This document shows positions 6,710 through 12,456 of a stretch of 30,917 bases of DNA, piece after piece; position 1 is the stretch's first letter, and the number at the start of each line of letters is the position of its first letter. The position numbers were made by a program, and so were the translations under genes. The notes under the pieces are model-generated. The model saw only the letters and a list, made by a program, of their open reading frames with translations. It did no database searches and was not told where the DNA came from. The stretch lies in IMG/VR virus record IMGVR_UViG_3300032116_000905, positions 1-30,917 of that record; one strand, written 5' to 3'. Source of the DNA: a virus.

Positions 6710-6739
6710 AGTTTAGTGGCAGTAAATAATTTTCGTCAA
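6710..6739 (-). promoter_or_regulatory. promoter for 6482-6670
   Basis: On the minus strand: -35 TTGACG (6734-6739), 18-bp spacer, -10 TAAACT (6710-6715). GACACGCCA lies upstream near 6760. Confidence 0.6.
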
Positions 6740-6765
6740 GCTTCGGCAGATAATTTTTGGCGTGT

Positions 6766-6972
6766 CTAATTTATAGACTTAGTTCGGGTTAGATTTATCC
6801 CTGTTCTAATTCTAAGTTTGATCCAGAAAGTTCCGTGAGTTCGGCAGAATGTTCGGTGCTTACAGGGGACTAAAACTAGTCGCTTTACTTCTGGAAAAGC
6901 GTTTTTACTTTTGATTAGTCCTAATGCGTAAAGTTCTGCCTGTTCGGCATCTCCCTTTTTTTCAATAAACAT
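6766..6972 (-). CDS. hypothetical small basic protein
   Basis: This 68-residue protein has a helical start (MFIEKKGDAEQAELYALGL) and a basic C-terminal half with CKHRTFCRTHGTFW, which contains two Cys and two His that could bind a metal. It starts 9 bases after the stop of 6982-7179 behind a G-rich site (GGGGGCGGGT). It may be read from the promoter of that gene. No family is recognised. Confidence 0.5.
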   Translation of the reverse strand: MFIEKKGDAEQAELYALGLIKSKNAFPEVKRLVLVPCKHRTFCRTHGTFWIKLRIRTGINLTRTKSIN

Positions 6973-6981
6973 ACCCGCCCC

Positions 6982-7179
6982 CTAATCTATCTTTGGGTAG
7001 TAAGGGGTTGGGTCATAACAGGCTACACAATGGCCGAACTTTTCAGGGTTGCCTAAATTATCTATCAGGGTATTCTCGGCAGTAATAGGTTCTTGGCAGT
7101 CGGGGCATAATTCTTGTTTAGGTGCTAGTCCTGCCAATTTTGCCACACTCTCAATTTTTAGAAATTCGTTGATGTCCAT
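6982..7179 (-). CDS. small zinc-ribbon protein, paralogue of 9948-10253
   Basis: This 65-residue protein has a helical N-terminus and a zinc-ribbon-like C-terminus: CPDCQEPITAEN (pair 1), then LGNPEKFGHCVACYDPTP (pair 2). The same module ends the protein at 9948-10253, so the domain was duplicated and attached to a different N-terminus. The ATG is preceded by GAGAAAA. It heads a two-gene unit with 6766-6972. The module is reminiscent of actinobacterial small zinc-ribbon proteins that may contact RNA polymerase, but the function is not known. Confidence 0.65.
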   Translation of the reverse strand: MDINEFLKIESVAKLAGLAPKQELCPDCQEPITAENTLIDNLGNPEKFGHCVACYDPTPYYPKID

Positions 7180-7263
7180 TTTTTCTCGTTTCTACTAGGG
7201 AACTACTTACACTTATACCTTACCAAAAAAATACAAAATTATTCCAAAAACTAAAAAACTTTT

Positions 7264-7335
7264 TTTAGCGTGTCCCGAAGCTTCGGCAACCAAAAAAACC
7301 CCCTGCCAATTTCTCGGCAAGGGTTTAGTTTCTAG
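7264..7335. repeat. intergenic cassette, copy 1
   Basis: This 72-bp stretch is nearly identical to 7594-7667. It carries the 12-bp palindrome CCGAAGCTTCGG next to GCGTGTC, then a terminator hairpin (7297-7325). Confidence 0.85.
7297..7325 (-). terminator. terminator of 7359-7517
   Basis: Stem AACCC...GCC/GGC...GGGTT, followed on the minus strand by TTTTTTT. It is part of the duplicated cassette. Confidence 0.75.
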
Positions 7336-7344
7336 GGCCTATAA

Positions 7345-7362
7345 CTAACCGCAGACATTTAG
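7345..7362. repeat. 18-bp direct repeat, copy 1
   Basis: CTAACCGCAGACATTTAG here covers the stop codon and 3' end of 7359-7517. Confidence 0.9.
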
Positions 7363-7517
7363 ATAGGTTGCCCGCAGTTAGAACATTCAACGTGTTCATC
7401 ACATTCGCAGTCGTGCGTATGGAAAAACGGATCGTTCTCGGCGTTAGACACTTTCCAAGTGTCTGGTCCAGACTTACCACAATAACCGCAGTAGTCATTT
7501 TCTTTATCTTCTGCCAT
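7359..7517 (-). CDS. tiny zinc-binding-like protein
   Basis: This 52-residue protein has YCGYCG near the N-terminus and HDCECDEHVECSNCGQPI at the C-terminus, giving several cysteine pairs and histidines for one or two zinc sites. AAAGGAAA precedes the ATG. It is flanked on both sides by copies of an 18-bp repeat (7345-7362 and 7555-7572) and of the 72-bp cassette, as if it lay inside a duplicated unit. Function unknown. Confidence 0.65.
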   Translation of the reverse strand: MAEDKENDYCGYCGKSGPDTWKVSNAENDPFFHTHDCECDEHVECSNCGQPI

Positions 7518-7554
7518 TTGATTTCCTTTCGTATGGTCTATCTAAACCCTACAC

Positions 7555-7572
7555 CTAACCGCAGACATTTAG
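7555..7572. repeat. 18-bp direct repeat, copy 2
   Basis: Identical to 7345-7362 but located upstream of the 7359-7517 gene, in its promoter region, with no gene end here. It is probably a relic of a tandem duplication followed by deletion. Confidence 0.9.
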
Positions 7573-7593
7573 CAACATTCCCCGCGTGTCGTG

Positions 7594-7667
7594 TTTAGCG
7601 TGTCCCGAAGCTTCGGCAACCAAAAAATAAACCCCTGCCAATTTCTCGGCAAGGGTTTAGTTTCTAG
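7594..7667. repeat. intergenic cassette, copy 2
   Basis: Near-identical copy of 7264-7335, with CCGAAGCTTCGG at 7605-7616 and a terminator hairpin at 7629-7657 that serves 7675-7971. Confidence 0.85.
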
Positions 7668-7674
7668 ATCGTGT

Positions 7675-7971
7675 TTAGAGTTTCCCGATAACTTCTAATG
7701 TTTCGGCAAGAGAGTTATACCCCTGAAACTCGCCATAATTGTCTATCTTGTTATCGGCACTCACTAGACGGATAGTAAATAACTTTTGTTCGTGAGTGTA
7801 ATTCCACTCACTCGTTATGAATACCCTGCCTAGTCCGGTATTGGTAAGAGTTCCCCAGAAAATAGTTGATCCAAAAAAGTTTAGTGTTTCGGCACTAAAC
7901 CAATTTTTATTAGCCCCGATAATTTCCTGCCACTCGGGACTACTCTTTTTTAGTTGCGTTGCTTTGCTCAT
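7675..7971 (-). CDS. hypothetical protein
   Basis: This 98-residue protein (MSKATQLKKSSPEWQEIIGANKNWF...) is probably a compact alpha/beta protein with a strand-rich centre (STIFWGTLTNTGLGRVFIT) and no cysteines. AGGGGGAA precedes the ATG, which overlaps the stop of 7971-8162. The pair is translationally coupled. No family is recognised. Confidence 0.65.
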   Translation of the reverse strand: MSKATQLKKSSPEWQEIIGANKNWFSAETLNFFGSTIFWGTLTNTGLGRVFITSEWNYTHEQKLFTIRLVSADNKIDNYGEFQGYNSLAETLEVIGKL

Positions 7972-8162
7972 TAGTTCCCCCTAGTCGTTTTCTTTTCGCC
8001 TATTGAAACGGAAACATTGACTTCGTAAAAGCGTTCTACAACTTCTCGGGCTGTTTCCCAATACGCTAGGTCTATTGCTGTTTCTTCGTGAGTATCAACC
8101 AATTCATCGGCAAGGCGTTCTAATAGTTGATCGTTGGTTAGGTGCTTTACATACTTGCTCAT
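7971..8162 (-). CDS. hypothetical helical protein
   Basis: This 63-residue, acidic, helical protein (LTNDQLLERLADELVDTHEE) starts behind CAGAAAGTAGAG and overlaps the next start. It has no recognised motif. It heads a two-gene unit. Confidence 0.6.
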   Translation of the reverse strand: MSKYVKHLTNDQLLERLADELVDTHEETAIDLAYWETAREVVERFYEVNVSVSIGEKKTTRGN

Positions 8163-8200
8163 TTTCTCTACTTTCTGTCGGTGTATGTATTTTTAGGATA

Positions 8201-8236
8201 CCGAACAAGCCCCTAGATGTCTAGGGACTTGCTCGG
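8201..8236 (-). terminator. long hairpin after 8247-8534
   Basis: CCGA, CAAG and CCCTAG pair with CTAGGG, CTTG and TCGG around an ATGT loop, giving a near-continuous stem of about 14 bp, 10 bases after the stop codon. Confidence 0.75.
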
Positions 8237-8246
8237 CGTGTTGGAA

Positions 8247-8534
8247 TTAGACAAGTTCGGCAGAAACCTTATCTGTCCAAACAATTTCTATCTCTGGGTG
8301 GCTGTCTAGGTAGTTATCGTCAGGGTAGCCAATAAAGTCATCGCCAATAATTTCCTCATCAAACTTTACGATCTCTATTGCTTCGTGGAAACTGCGAGCC
8401 TTTATTGGAGCAGAGAACTCCAACTTTTTCATCTCACATTTTCCGTCATAGCCATCAGGGTAAATCTCTACCCACTGATAAACCCTGTAATTCTTTTTTA
8501 GTAAGTGAGTATGACCGCACTTTCTCTTGCTCAT
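8247..8534 (-). CDS. hypothetical protein
   Basis: This 95-residue acidic protein begins MSKRKCGHTHLLKK and contains a strand-rich segment (YRVYQWVEIYPDGYDGKC) followed by a helix (ARSFHEAIEIV). CGH and GKC could pair in metal binding, but this is weak. ACGGAG lies upstream of the ATG and a promoter at 8577-8606. Monocistronic, with its own terminator. No family is recognised. Confidence 0.6.
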   Translation of the reverse strand: MSKRKCGHTHLLKKNYRVYQWVEIYPDGYDGKCEMKKLEFSAPIKARSFHEAIEIVKFDEEIIGDDFIGYPDDNYLDSHPEIEIVWTDKVSAELV

Positions 8535-8576
8535 TTTTTACTCCGTATCCGTTAGGCAACTTACCTAACTACTCCA

Positions 8577-8606
8577 AACTTACCAGCCCTAAATCTATTT
8601 AGTCAA
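8577..8606 (-). promoter_or_regulatory. promoter for 8247-8534
   Basis: On the minus strand: -35 TTGACT (8601-8606), 18-bp spacer, -10 TAAGTT (8577-8582). GACACGC abuts the -35 box. Confidence 0.65.
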
Positions 8607-8630
8607 GCGTGTCGCAGATAATTTTTTAGA

Positions 8631-8691
8631 GCAGTTTAGACACTTGCTCAGGTGTTTTTCGTAATCGGGGAAATGAGAGAAACCCAATTAC
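8631..8691 (-). terminator. composite 3' hairpin element, copy 1
   Basis: Two adjacent stems lie just after 8688-8891. One is ACACTTGCTCAGGTGT (8640-8655), shared with copies near 9420, 13044, 15053 and 15728. The other is GTAAT.GGG/CCC.ATTAC (8661-8669/8683-8691) with loop GAAATGAGAGAAA. The same loop recurs at 13070-13082 on a different stem. The stem starts inside the last codons of the gene. Confidence 0.7.
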
Positions 8692-8891
8692 ACGCTTTTT
8701 ATTTTTTTCTTTCGGTGCTTGCTTTTTATTGCTGGTGCTAACTCGGCAACTATTAGAACCATAGCAACAAACCAGAACAGCCCGCCCAAGAATACTCCCC
8801 ACGCCAGCTCAGCAAGGTTATTATTAGTGATCCCGAAATAAATACCGCAAGCAGTAGAGAACACCGCAAACAGCAACAAGGTTGGTATCAT
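8688..8891 (-). CDS. small two-helix membrane protein
   Basis: This 67-residue protein has two transmembrane helices (about 2-22 and 30-52) and a basic tail KSKHRKKKIKSV. It overlaps 8888-9094, also a two-helix protein, by 4 bases (ATGA), so the two are co-translated and may form a complex. No family is recognised. Confidence 0.65.
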   Translation of the reverse strand: MIPTLLLFAVFSTACGIYFGITNNNLAELAWGVFLGGLFWFVAMVLIVAELAPAIKSKHRKKKIKSV

Positions 8892-9094
8892 CTCTTACCC
8901 CTAATCACTTCCACAGCGAACCAGACAGACATTAGCAAACCGAATACCGCACCATAACCCAAGTAGTCCAGCGGTGTATTACCGCTAGGACTAGCACCAT
9001 AAGCGATTAGCATTACGCAAACTAACAGATACCCGATAGAGCAACCGCTAGTGATTACCGCACTTGCGATAAGTATTCTCTTACCCTTGCTCAC
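8888..9094 (-). CDS. small two-helix membrane protein
   Basis: This 68-residue protein has hydrophobic segments at about 7-33 and 45-64 and a basic C-terminal RGKR. It overlaps both neighbours by 4 bases (ATGA), in a three-gene unit with a zinc-ribbon protein and another two-helix protein. Function unknown. Confidence 0.65.
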   Translation of the reverse strand: MSKGKRILIASAVITSGCSIGYLLVCVMLIAYGASPSGNTPLDYLGYGAVFGLLMSVWFAVEVIRGKR

Positions 9095-9300
9095 TCGTCA
9101 TCTCCATAATCAACTGAATTAGTTTTACCGCACTCGGCACACTCAACATCGGCAGTTCCAGATCGCCCTGAAACTACTGCTTCAACTTCGTTCTCTACTC
9201 CGCACTCGCACTCAAAGTAAAGTGTTATCTCTTTATCGTTATCCCAAGGGGTAGCGGTTTTCCAAGCGTCATAACCGCCCCCGATGTCGTATCCACTCAT
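9091..9300 (-). CDS. zinc-ribbon protein
   Basis: This 69-residue protein has two cysteine pairs, CECG (about 31-34) and CAECG (about 55-59), separated by about 20 strand-forming residues, a classical small zinc ribbon, plus acidic ends. AAAGGAG precedes the ATG. It is first in an operon with two membrane proteins (8688-9094), driven by the promoter at 9346-9375. Confidence 0.7.
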   Translation of the reverse strand: MSGYDIGGGYDAWKTATPWDNDKEITLYFECECGVENEVEAVVSGRSGTADVECAECGKTNSVDYGDDE

Positions 9301-9345
9301 TTAGTAATCTCCTTTTTCCGTTAGGCAACTTACCTAACTAATCTA

Positions 9346-9375
9346 AGACTAGCGGTGTTTTAGATTTTCCGTCAA
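9346..9375 (-). promoter_or_regulatory. promoter for the 9300-8688 operon
   Basis: On the minus strand: -35 TTGACG (9370-9375), 18-bp spacer, -10 TAGTCT (9346-9351). ACACGCCA lies upstream. Confidence 0.65.
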
Positions 9376-9412
9376 GTCCCTTGGCGTGTTTTTATTTATT
9401 TTTTTGTTGAGC

Positions 9413-9436
9413 CTTTTAGACACTTGCTCAGGTGTT
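9413..9436 (-). terminator. conserved 3' hairpin, copy 2
   Basis: ACACTTGCTCAGGTGT at 9420-9435, 5 bases after the stop of 9442-9672. Same element as at 8640. Confidence 0.65.
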
Positions 9437-9441
9437 CGGCA

Positions 9442-9672
9442 CTACTTCCACTCGCCTAATGCGATCATCAGTTCGTTAGGTGAAACTTCCAGCTCACGAC
9501 ATAAAGTAGCCATCATACCTGACGGGATTTGTCGTTGCTTGTGAAAGTATCGGCTCAGGCTAGACTTCTGTAAGCCTGTTGCGATAGCAAACTGATTTAG
9601 GGACTTGTAGCCCTGTTGCTCATACTTAGAAATAAACCAAGTCCAAGTATCAACCTTTTTAGTTCTTGCCAT
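9442..9672 (-). CDS. XRE-like helix-turn-helix DNA-binding protein
   Basis: This 76-residue protein matches the Cro/CI helix-turn-helix pattern: SLNQFAIATGLQKSSLSRYFHKQRQIPSGMMATLCRELEVSPNELM. Helices 2 and 3 are roughly FAIATGL and KSSLSRYFHKQ, and the rest of the domain is complete. It should act as a transcriptional repressor or regulator of phage genes. The start at 9672 has GAGGTGAG upstream; an in-frame extension by 8 codons is less likely. The promoter is at 9703-9731 and a conserved hairpin follows the gene. Confidence 0.8.
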   Translation of the reverse strand: MARTKKVDTWTWFISKYEQQGYKSLNQFAIATGLQKSSLSRYFHKQRQIPSGMMATLCRELEVSPNELMIALGEWK

Positions 9673-9702
9673 TTTCTCACCTCGTTTCATCGGCACTTAT
9701 TC

Positions 9703-9731
9703 AGTATGCCCGAATAGAAACAATTTAGCAA
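9703..9731 (-). promoter_or_regulatory. promoter for the XRE-like gene
   Basis: On the minus strand: -35 TTGCTA (9726-9731), 17-bp spacer, -10 CATACT (9703-9708). GACACGCCA lies upstream. Confidence 0.6.
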
Positions 9732-9770
9732 GTTTATCGGCAAACTTTTTTTTGGCGTGTCGGGTAAAGA

Positions 9771-9799
9771 AATAACCCTGCCAGCTCGGCAAGGTTATT
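9771..9799 (-). terminator. terminator of 9816-9935
   Basis: Stem AATAACC..GCC/GGC..GGTTATT around AGCTC, 17 bases after the stop. The minus-strand tail is TTTCTTTACC. Confidence 0.7.
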
Positions 9800-9815
9800 C
9801 TTGATCGTGTTTTGC

Positions 9816-9935
9816 CTAATCGTTCATTTTGGCAATAACTACTTCCAATTCTGCTAGTGCTTGCTCGGCAGTAATCTCCCTGCTCTCAAATTGGTCATAG
9901 ATTTTTTTGATTTTCTCGGCAACCTTATCCGTCAT
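9816..9935 (-). CDS. tiny helical acidic/basic protein
   Basis: This 39-residue protein starts MTDKVAEKIKKIYDQFESR and continues as an amphipathic helix. GGGGGAGAG directly precedes the ATG. It lies 12 bases after 9948-10253 and before a good terminator, so it closes that operon. It resembles short dimerising peptides, but no family is recognised. Confidence 0.5.
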   Translation of the reverse strand: MTDKVAEKIKKIYDQFESREITAEQALAELEVVIAKMND

Positions 9936-9947
9936 CTCTCCCCCTTC

Positions 9948-10253
9948 CTAATTAGTCGGTGTCGGGTCATAGCAACTAACACAATTTCCAAACTTCTCTG
10001 GATTTCCTAGATCACCTATTCTCTGGTTTTCATCAGTAATCGGCTCTTGGCAGTCGGGGCAAGTTTCCACTTTCTCGCTGTAATAAGTTATCCACTCGTC
10101 TAGTTTTGTATCGGTAAGTTCGCTAAATAGTATCCGTATTAGGTAATTCCTGAAATAAGGGTCTTGGGCATCTATTTTCTTATCTACGGATAAGTTCCAC
10201 TTGGCTACGGCAAGTTTTACAAACAAGACTTCTTTATCTATTCTCTCGGTCAT
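9948..10253 (-). CDS. zinc-ribbon protein, paralogue of 6982-7179
   Basis: This 101-residue protein has a helical N-terminal part (TERIDKEVLFVKLAVAKWN...) and a C-terminal zinc module (CPDCQEPITDEN, LGNPEKFGNCVSCYDPTP) almost identical to the end of 6982-7179. The start is set at the ATG at 10253, after CCGAAAGAAATGGAAAAG; a TTG extension of 23 codons is unlikely. The shared module on different N-termini points to domain shuffling within the genome. Function unknown. Confidence 0.65.
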   Translation of the reverse strand: MTERIDKEVLFVKLAVAKWNLSVDKKIDAQDPYFRNYLIRILFSELTDTKLDEWITYYSEKVETCPDCQEPITDENQRIGDLGNPEKFGNCVSCYDPTPTN

Positions 10254-10324
10254 TTCTTTTCCATTTCTTTCGGTGAGCTTTTGCTCTATAAATAAATTAC
10301 CATTTGGCAACAATTTCCGCAACT

Positions 10325-10450
10325 TTATTTTTTGGCGTGTCTAATCTCTCTTGCCTTTTTGTCTAATTGACTAGCATACCAATTTAGTCGGTGTGCCATA
10401 CCAAATAACTTCCCTGCTAGTGATCTAAGTATTTCGGCTAACTTGTTCAT
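10325..10450 (-). CDS. tiny basic helical protein
   Basis: This 41-residue protein (MNKLAEILRSLAGKLFGMAH...) could form an amphipathic basic helix. It overlaps the end of 10425-10613 by 26 bases in another frame, and its ribosome site is weak (GAGC), so translation would rely on coupling. Its stop lies just before the 9948-10253 gene. Plausible but uncertain. Confidence 0.4.
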   Translation of the reverse strand: MNKLAEILRSLAGKLFGMAHRLNWYASQLDKKAREIRHAKK

Positions 10451-10613
10451 TTTCAGCTCTCGCTTTCTCGCTATTTGCTCTCATAATCTTATAGCGTTCT
10501 GCTCTTACTTCTTGGCATTTAGGGCATTCTTGTCGGTGCGAGTTTTCCCCTATGTAATCTACTTCGGTAGGTGTTCCGCAACTCCAGCACCAGATCATAA
10601 TTTTTTTATTCAT
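10425..10613 (-). CDS. small zinc-ribbon protein
   Basis: This 62-residue protein has CWSCG (about 9-13) and CPKCQ (about 30-34), a zinc ribbon, followed by a basic/acidic helix (RAERYKIMRANSEKARAENEQ). It overlaps the previous gene by 8 bases. It is in an operon with 10606-10815 and 10815-11105. Function unknown. Confidence 0.65.
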   Translation of the reverse strand: MNKKIMIWCWSCGTPTEVDYIGENSHRQECPKCQEVRAERYKIMRANSEKARAENEQVSRNT

Positions 10614-10815
10614 TGGTCAAGTCTATACCTTGCTGTTCCAATTCAGCCCATTTCTGCGTGTCGGCATAACTTCCCCACTTGTAAGGTTCATAATCTACGC
10701 CAGCAACCAGCTTGCTAGTTTTCTGTATCTGCTCTAACTTACTTGGTCGGCAGATTTCTACTTGTCCGTTTTCGTGTATTACTTTCCATAGCAATACATA
10801 ACCTTTACTGCCCAC
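10606..10815 (-). CDS. hypothetical protein, GTG start
   Basis: This 69-residue protein (GSKGYVLLWKVIHENGQVEICRPSKLEQ...) has an N-terminal strand pair and a Trp-rich C-terminal half (YEPYKWGSYADTQKWAELEQQ). The GTG start overlaps the previous stop as TAGTG, so coupling is expected; no ATG is available near the N-terminus. No family is recognised. Confidence 0.55.
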   Translation of the reverse strand: MGSKGYVLLWKVIHENGQVEICRPSKLEQIQKTSKLVAGVDYEPYKWGSYADTQKWAELEQQGIDLTNE

Positions 10816-11105
10816 TATCTATCAACCCTATAAACCAGAATAATAAAGTCATCAGCGTAAGTTGCTGTTGTGTCGGTGAATGCCCATTGAGTAGCTTTTC
10901 CGTAATCTATCCACGATCCAGATTTTTTTGGATTATCGGGGTCGGCTAGATAGAAACCATTAGTTTGGATTTTCTTTACTGCCCTAGTTGCGTTTAGATA
11001 CCGGTGTGCCTTATCACTTTCAGTTTTAGGGTCAATACACTTTATCAGCGTTAGCTTTACATTAGGTTCAGCAACTACTCTTTTTAGGTCGGCTAGTGTT
11101 TTCAT
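10815..11105 (-). CDS. hypothetical protein
   Basis: This 96-residue protein (MKTLADLKRVVAEPNVKLTLIKC...) is an alpha/beta protein with strands such as NGFYLADP and DFIILVYRV. CACCGAGAGAAAGAG precedes the ATG. It overlaps 10606-10815 by one base. No family is recognised. Confidence 0.6.
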   Translation of the reverse strand: MKTLADLKRVVAEPNVKLTLIKCIDPKTESDKAHRYLNATRAVKKIQTNGFYLADPDNPKKSGSWIDYGKATQWAFTDTTATYADDFIILVYRVDR

Positions 11106-11129
11106 TTCTTTTTTCTCTTTCTCTCGGTG

Positions 11130-11354
11130 CTAGTTGTTTTCTAGCAATAACTCTACTTGATTACAGGCGTTCATTATGGCAATTCGGCAAGACACAATTT
11201 TTTCTCTAAGTTCTCGCTGTTCAGCTGTTAGTTTAGTTGTGTCTATAAAGGACAATTTTAGACTTTCATTAGTCCAGATCTCATTTATCAACCTAAACGC
11301 TGTTTCTAATTCGGTGTTGGTTTCTTGTAATCTCTCGGTGCTTGTTCTTGCCAT
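11130..11354 (-). CDS. coiled-coil small protein
   Basis: This 74-residue, almost entirely helical protein (ARTSTERLQETNTELETAFRL... EQRELREKIVSCRIAIMNACNQVELLLENN) has heptad-like hydrophobics. The leader CCGAGAGAAATGGAAAAGAG resembles those of its neighbours. It lies between 11387-11635, also coiled coil, and 10815-11105. Function unknown. Confidence 0.6.
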   Translation of the reverse strand: MARTSTERLQETNTELETAFRLINEIWTNESLKLSFIDTTKLTAEQRELREKIVSCRIAIMNACNQVELLLENN

Positions 11355-11386
11355 TTCTCTTTTCCATTTCTCTCGGTAATCTAAAC

Positions 11387-11635
11387 TTACAGATTTTTTC
11401 TAAGTTCGTCAAACTTTTCTTTTAGTTTTACTACTGCGTTTCGGTTATCCAATAATCTTTTTTCCGTAGCTGTTATGTGTTCTAACAAATTATCTATTTC
11501 GCCCTGACTTCTTGGATCTAAGTTTCTAAACATAACCAGCATTCCGTCTATTAGAGATGTTATTGCTGTTTTCTCTAAGTTTAGCTTTTTTAGGTCGGCA
11601 ACAATTTCTCTAATTTCTTGTTCTCTTTTGTCCAT
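11387..11635 (-). CDS. coiled-coil small protein
   Basis: This 82-residue protein is helical, with heptads at both ends (DKREQEIREIVADLKKLNLEK and ITATEKRLLDNRNAVVKLKEKFDELRKNL) and a loop around LDPRSQGE. It could be an oligomerising partner of 11130-11354. CACCGATAAAGAAAAGAG lies upstream. Function unknown. Confidence 0.6.
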   Translation of the reverse strand: MDKREQEIREIVADLKKLNLEKTAITSLIDGMLVMFRNLDPRSQGEIDNLLEHITATEKRLLDNRNAVVKLKEKFDELRKNL

Positions 11636-11662
11636 TTTTCATTTCTCTTTTCTTTATCGGTG

Positions 11663-11694
11663 CTAAGGGGATTAGCCTAACGCTAACCCCCCTA
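11663..11694 (-). terminator. terminator of 11706-12059
   Basis: GGGGATTAGC pairs with GCTAACCCCC around CTAAC, 12 bases after the stop codon. Confidence 0.7.
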
Positions 11695-11705
11695 ACAATT
11701 CTAGA

Positions 11706-12059
11706 CTAGTCCTTGACTTTTGCGAACTCTATAAACTCGGTGCGTGTATAGATTTTGCCCTTATACCAAACCGAACCTGTATCGGCATTTAGGGTTATGT
11801 CGGGATTATCGTTCCAGCCATTTTCGGTGTTGCTTGATGACCTAATACCATAACCTAAGTTGCCTGTGTAGTCCCCCAGAATTATTGCGAACTCGTAGAA
11901 TACCTGTGCTGTAAGGTATGAGTGATCGCCTATTCTGCCTGTTCTCTCTAAGACATTAGCAATAGCTCGCACTCCGTCTAGCCCTGCCCATTGTCCATAA
12001 AGCTCTATCGGGTTCGGCATACTTTCACTAGTGATAAAGACACTTGCTCTATCTCCCAT
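11706..12059 (-). CDS. hypothetical phage protein, MGDRA-type
   Basis: This 117-residue protein begins MGDRASVFITSESMPNPIELYGQWAGLDG. The GDRA start followed by a strand and a Y/H-x-W-x-G segment is seen in an uncharacterised family common in phages. The rest is strand-rich and ends with a helix (YTRTEFIEFAKVKD). AAAGGAAAC precedes the ATG and the promoter is at 12097-12126. Monocistronic. No biochemical role is known. Confidence 0.7.
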   Translation of the reverse strand: MGDRASVFITSESMPNPIELYGQWAGLDGVRAIANVLERTGRIGDHSYLTAQVFYEFAIILGDYTGNLGYGIRSSSNTENGWNDNPDITLNADTGSVWYKGKIYTRTEFIEFAKVKD

Positions 12060-12096
12060 TTTGTTTCCTTTCGGTAGTTGTTGTTTTGGTATGTAA

Positions 12097-12126
12097 AGTC
12101 TAAGGCTGAATTGTTTATTCCGTCAA
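12097..12126 (-). promoter_or_regulatory. promoter for 11706-12059
   Basis: On the minus strand: -35 TTGACG (12121-12126), 18-bp spacer, -10 TAGACT (12097-12102). It overlaps the last codons of 12115-12327. Confidence 0.65.
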
Positions 12127-12327
12127 GTTATTTTCTTGGTGTGTCTTAGCAATTTTGTTCTCTATTCTCTCTACCAGATTTAGTAGATCACTACATTTCC
12201 CCTTATGGTGATAACAATACCCATTCTCTAATGCGTCAAAGCAAACTTGGTTCTTTATCATTACTACAAAGGCTCTAAGTGGCAGTTCGCCCAGGCTGTT
12301 TATGATTTTGTCGGTATCTCTTTCCAT
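12115..12327 (-). CDS. hypothetical protein with Cys/His cluster
   Basis: This 70-residue protein contains CFDALENGYCYHHKGKC, which places three Cys and two His within 17 residues and could bind a metal, flanked by helices. AAAGGAAAC precedes the ATG and its own promoter lies at 12353-12382. Its 3' end carries the promoter of the next gene. Function unknown. Confidence 0.6.
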   Translation of the reverse strand: MERDTDKIINSLGELPLRAFVVMIKNQVCFDALENGYCYHHKGKCSDLLNLVERIENKIAKTHQENNLTE

Positions 12328-12352
12328 TTTGTTTCCTTTCGGTTAGGTGTCT

Positions 12353-12382
12353 AGTCTAAGGCTATTTTCTTATTTCCGTCAA
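12353..12382 (-). promoter_or_regulatory. promoter for 12115-12327
   Basis: On the minus strand: -35 TTGACG (12377-12382), 18-bp spacer, -10 TAGACT (12353-12358), nearly identical to the promoter at 12097-12126. Confidence 0.65.
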
Positions 12383-12412
12383 GCTTAGCCCTAGCGTTTC
12401 GGTAAATAAATA

Positions 12413-12438
12413 ATCCCCCTAGTCAATGACTAAGGGGA
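12413..12438 (-). terminator. terminator of 12457-12930
   Basis: TCCCCCTAGT pairs with ACTAAGGGGA around CAATG, 19 bases after the stop; the minus-strand tail is TTATTTATTT. Confidence 0.8.
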
Positions 12439-12456
12439 CTAATTAGGTGATCGTGT

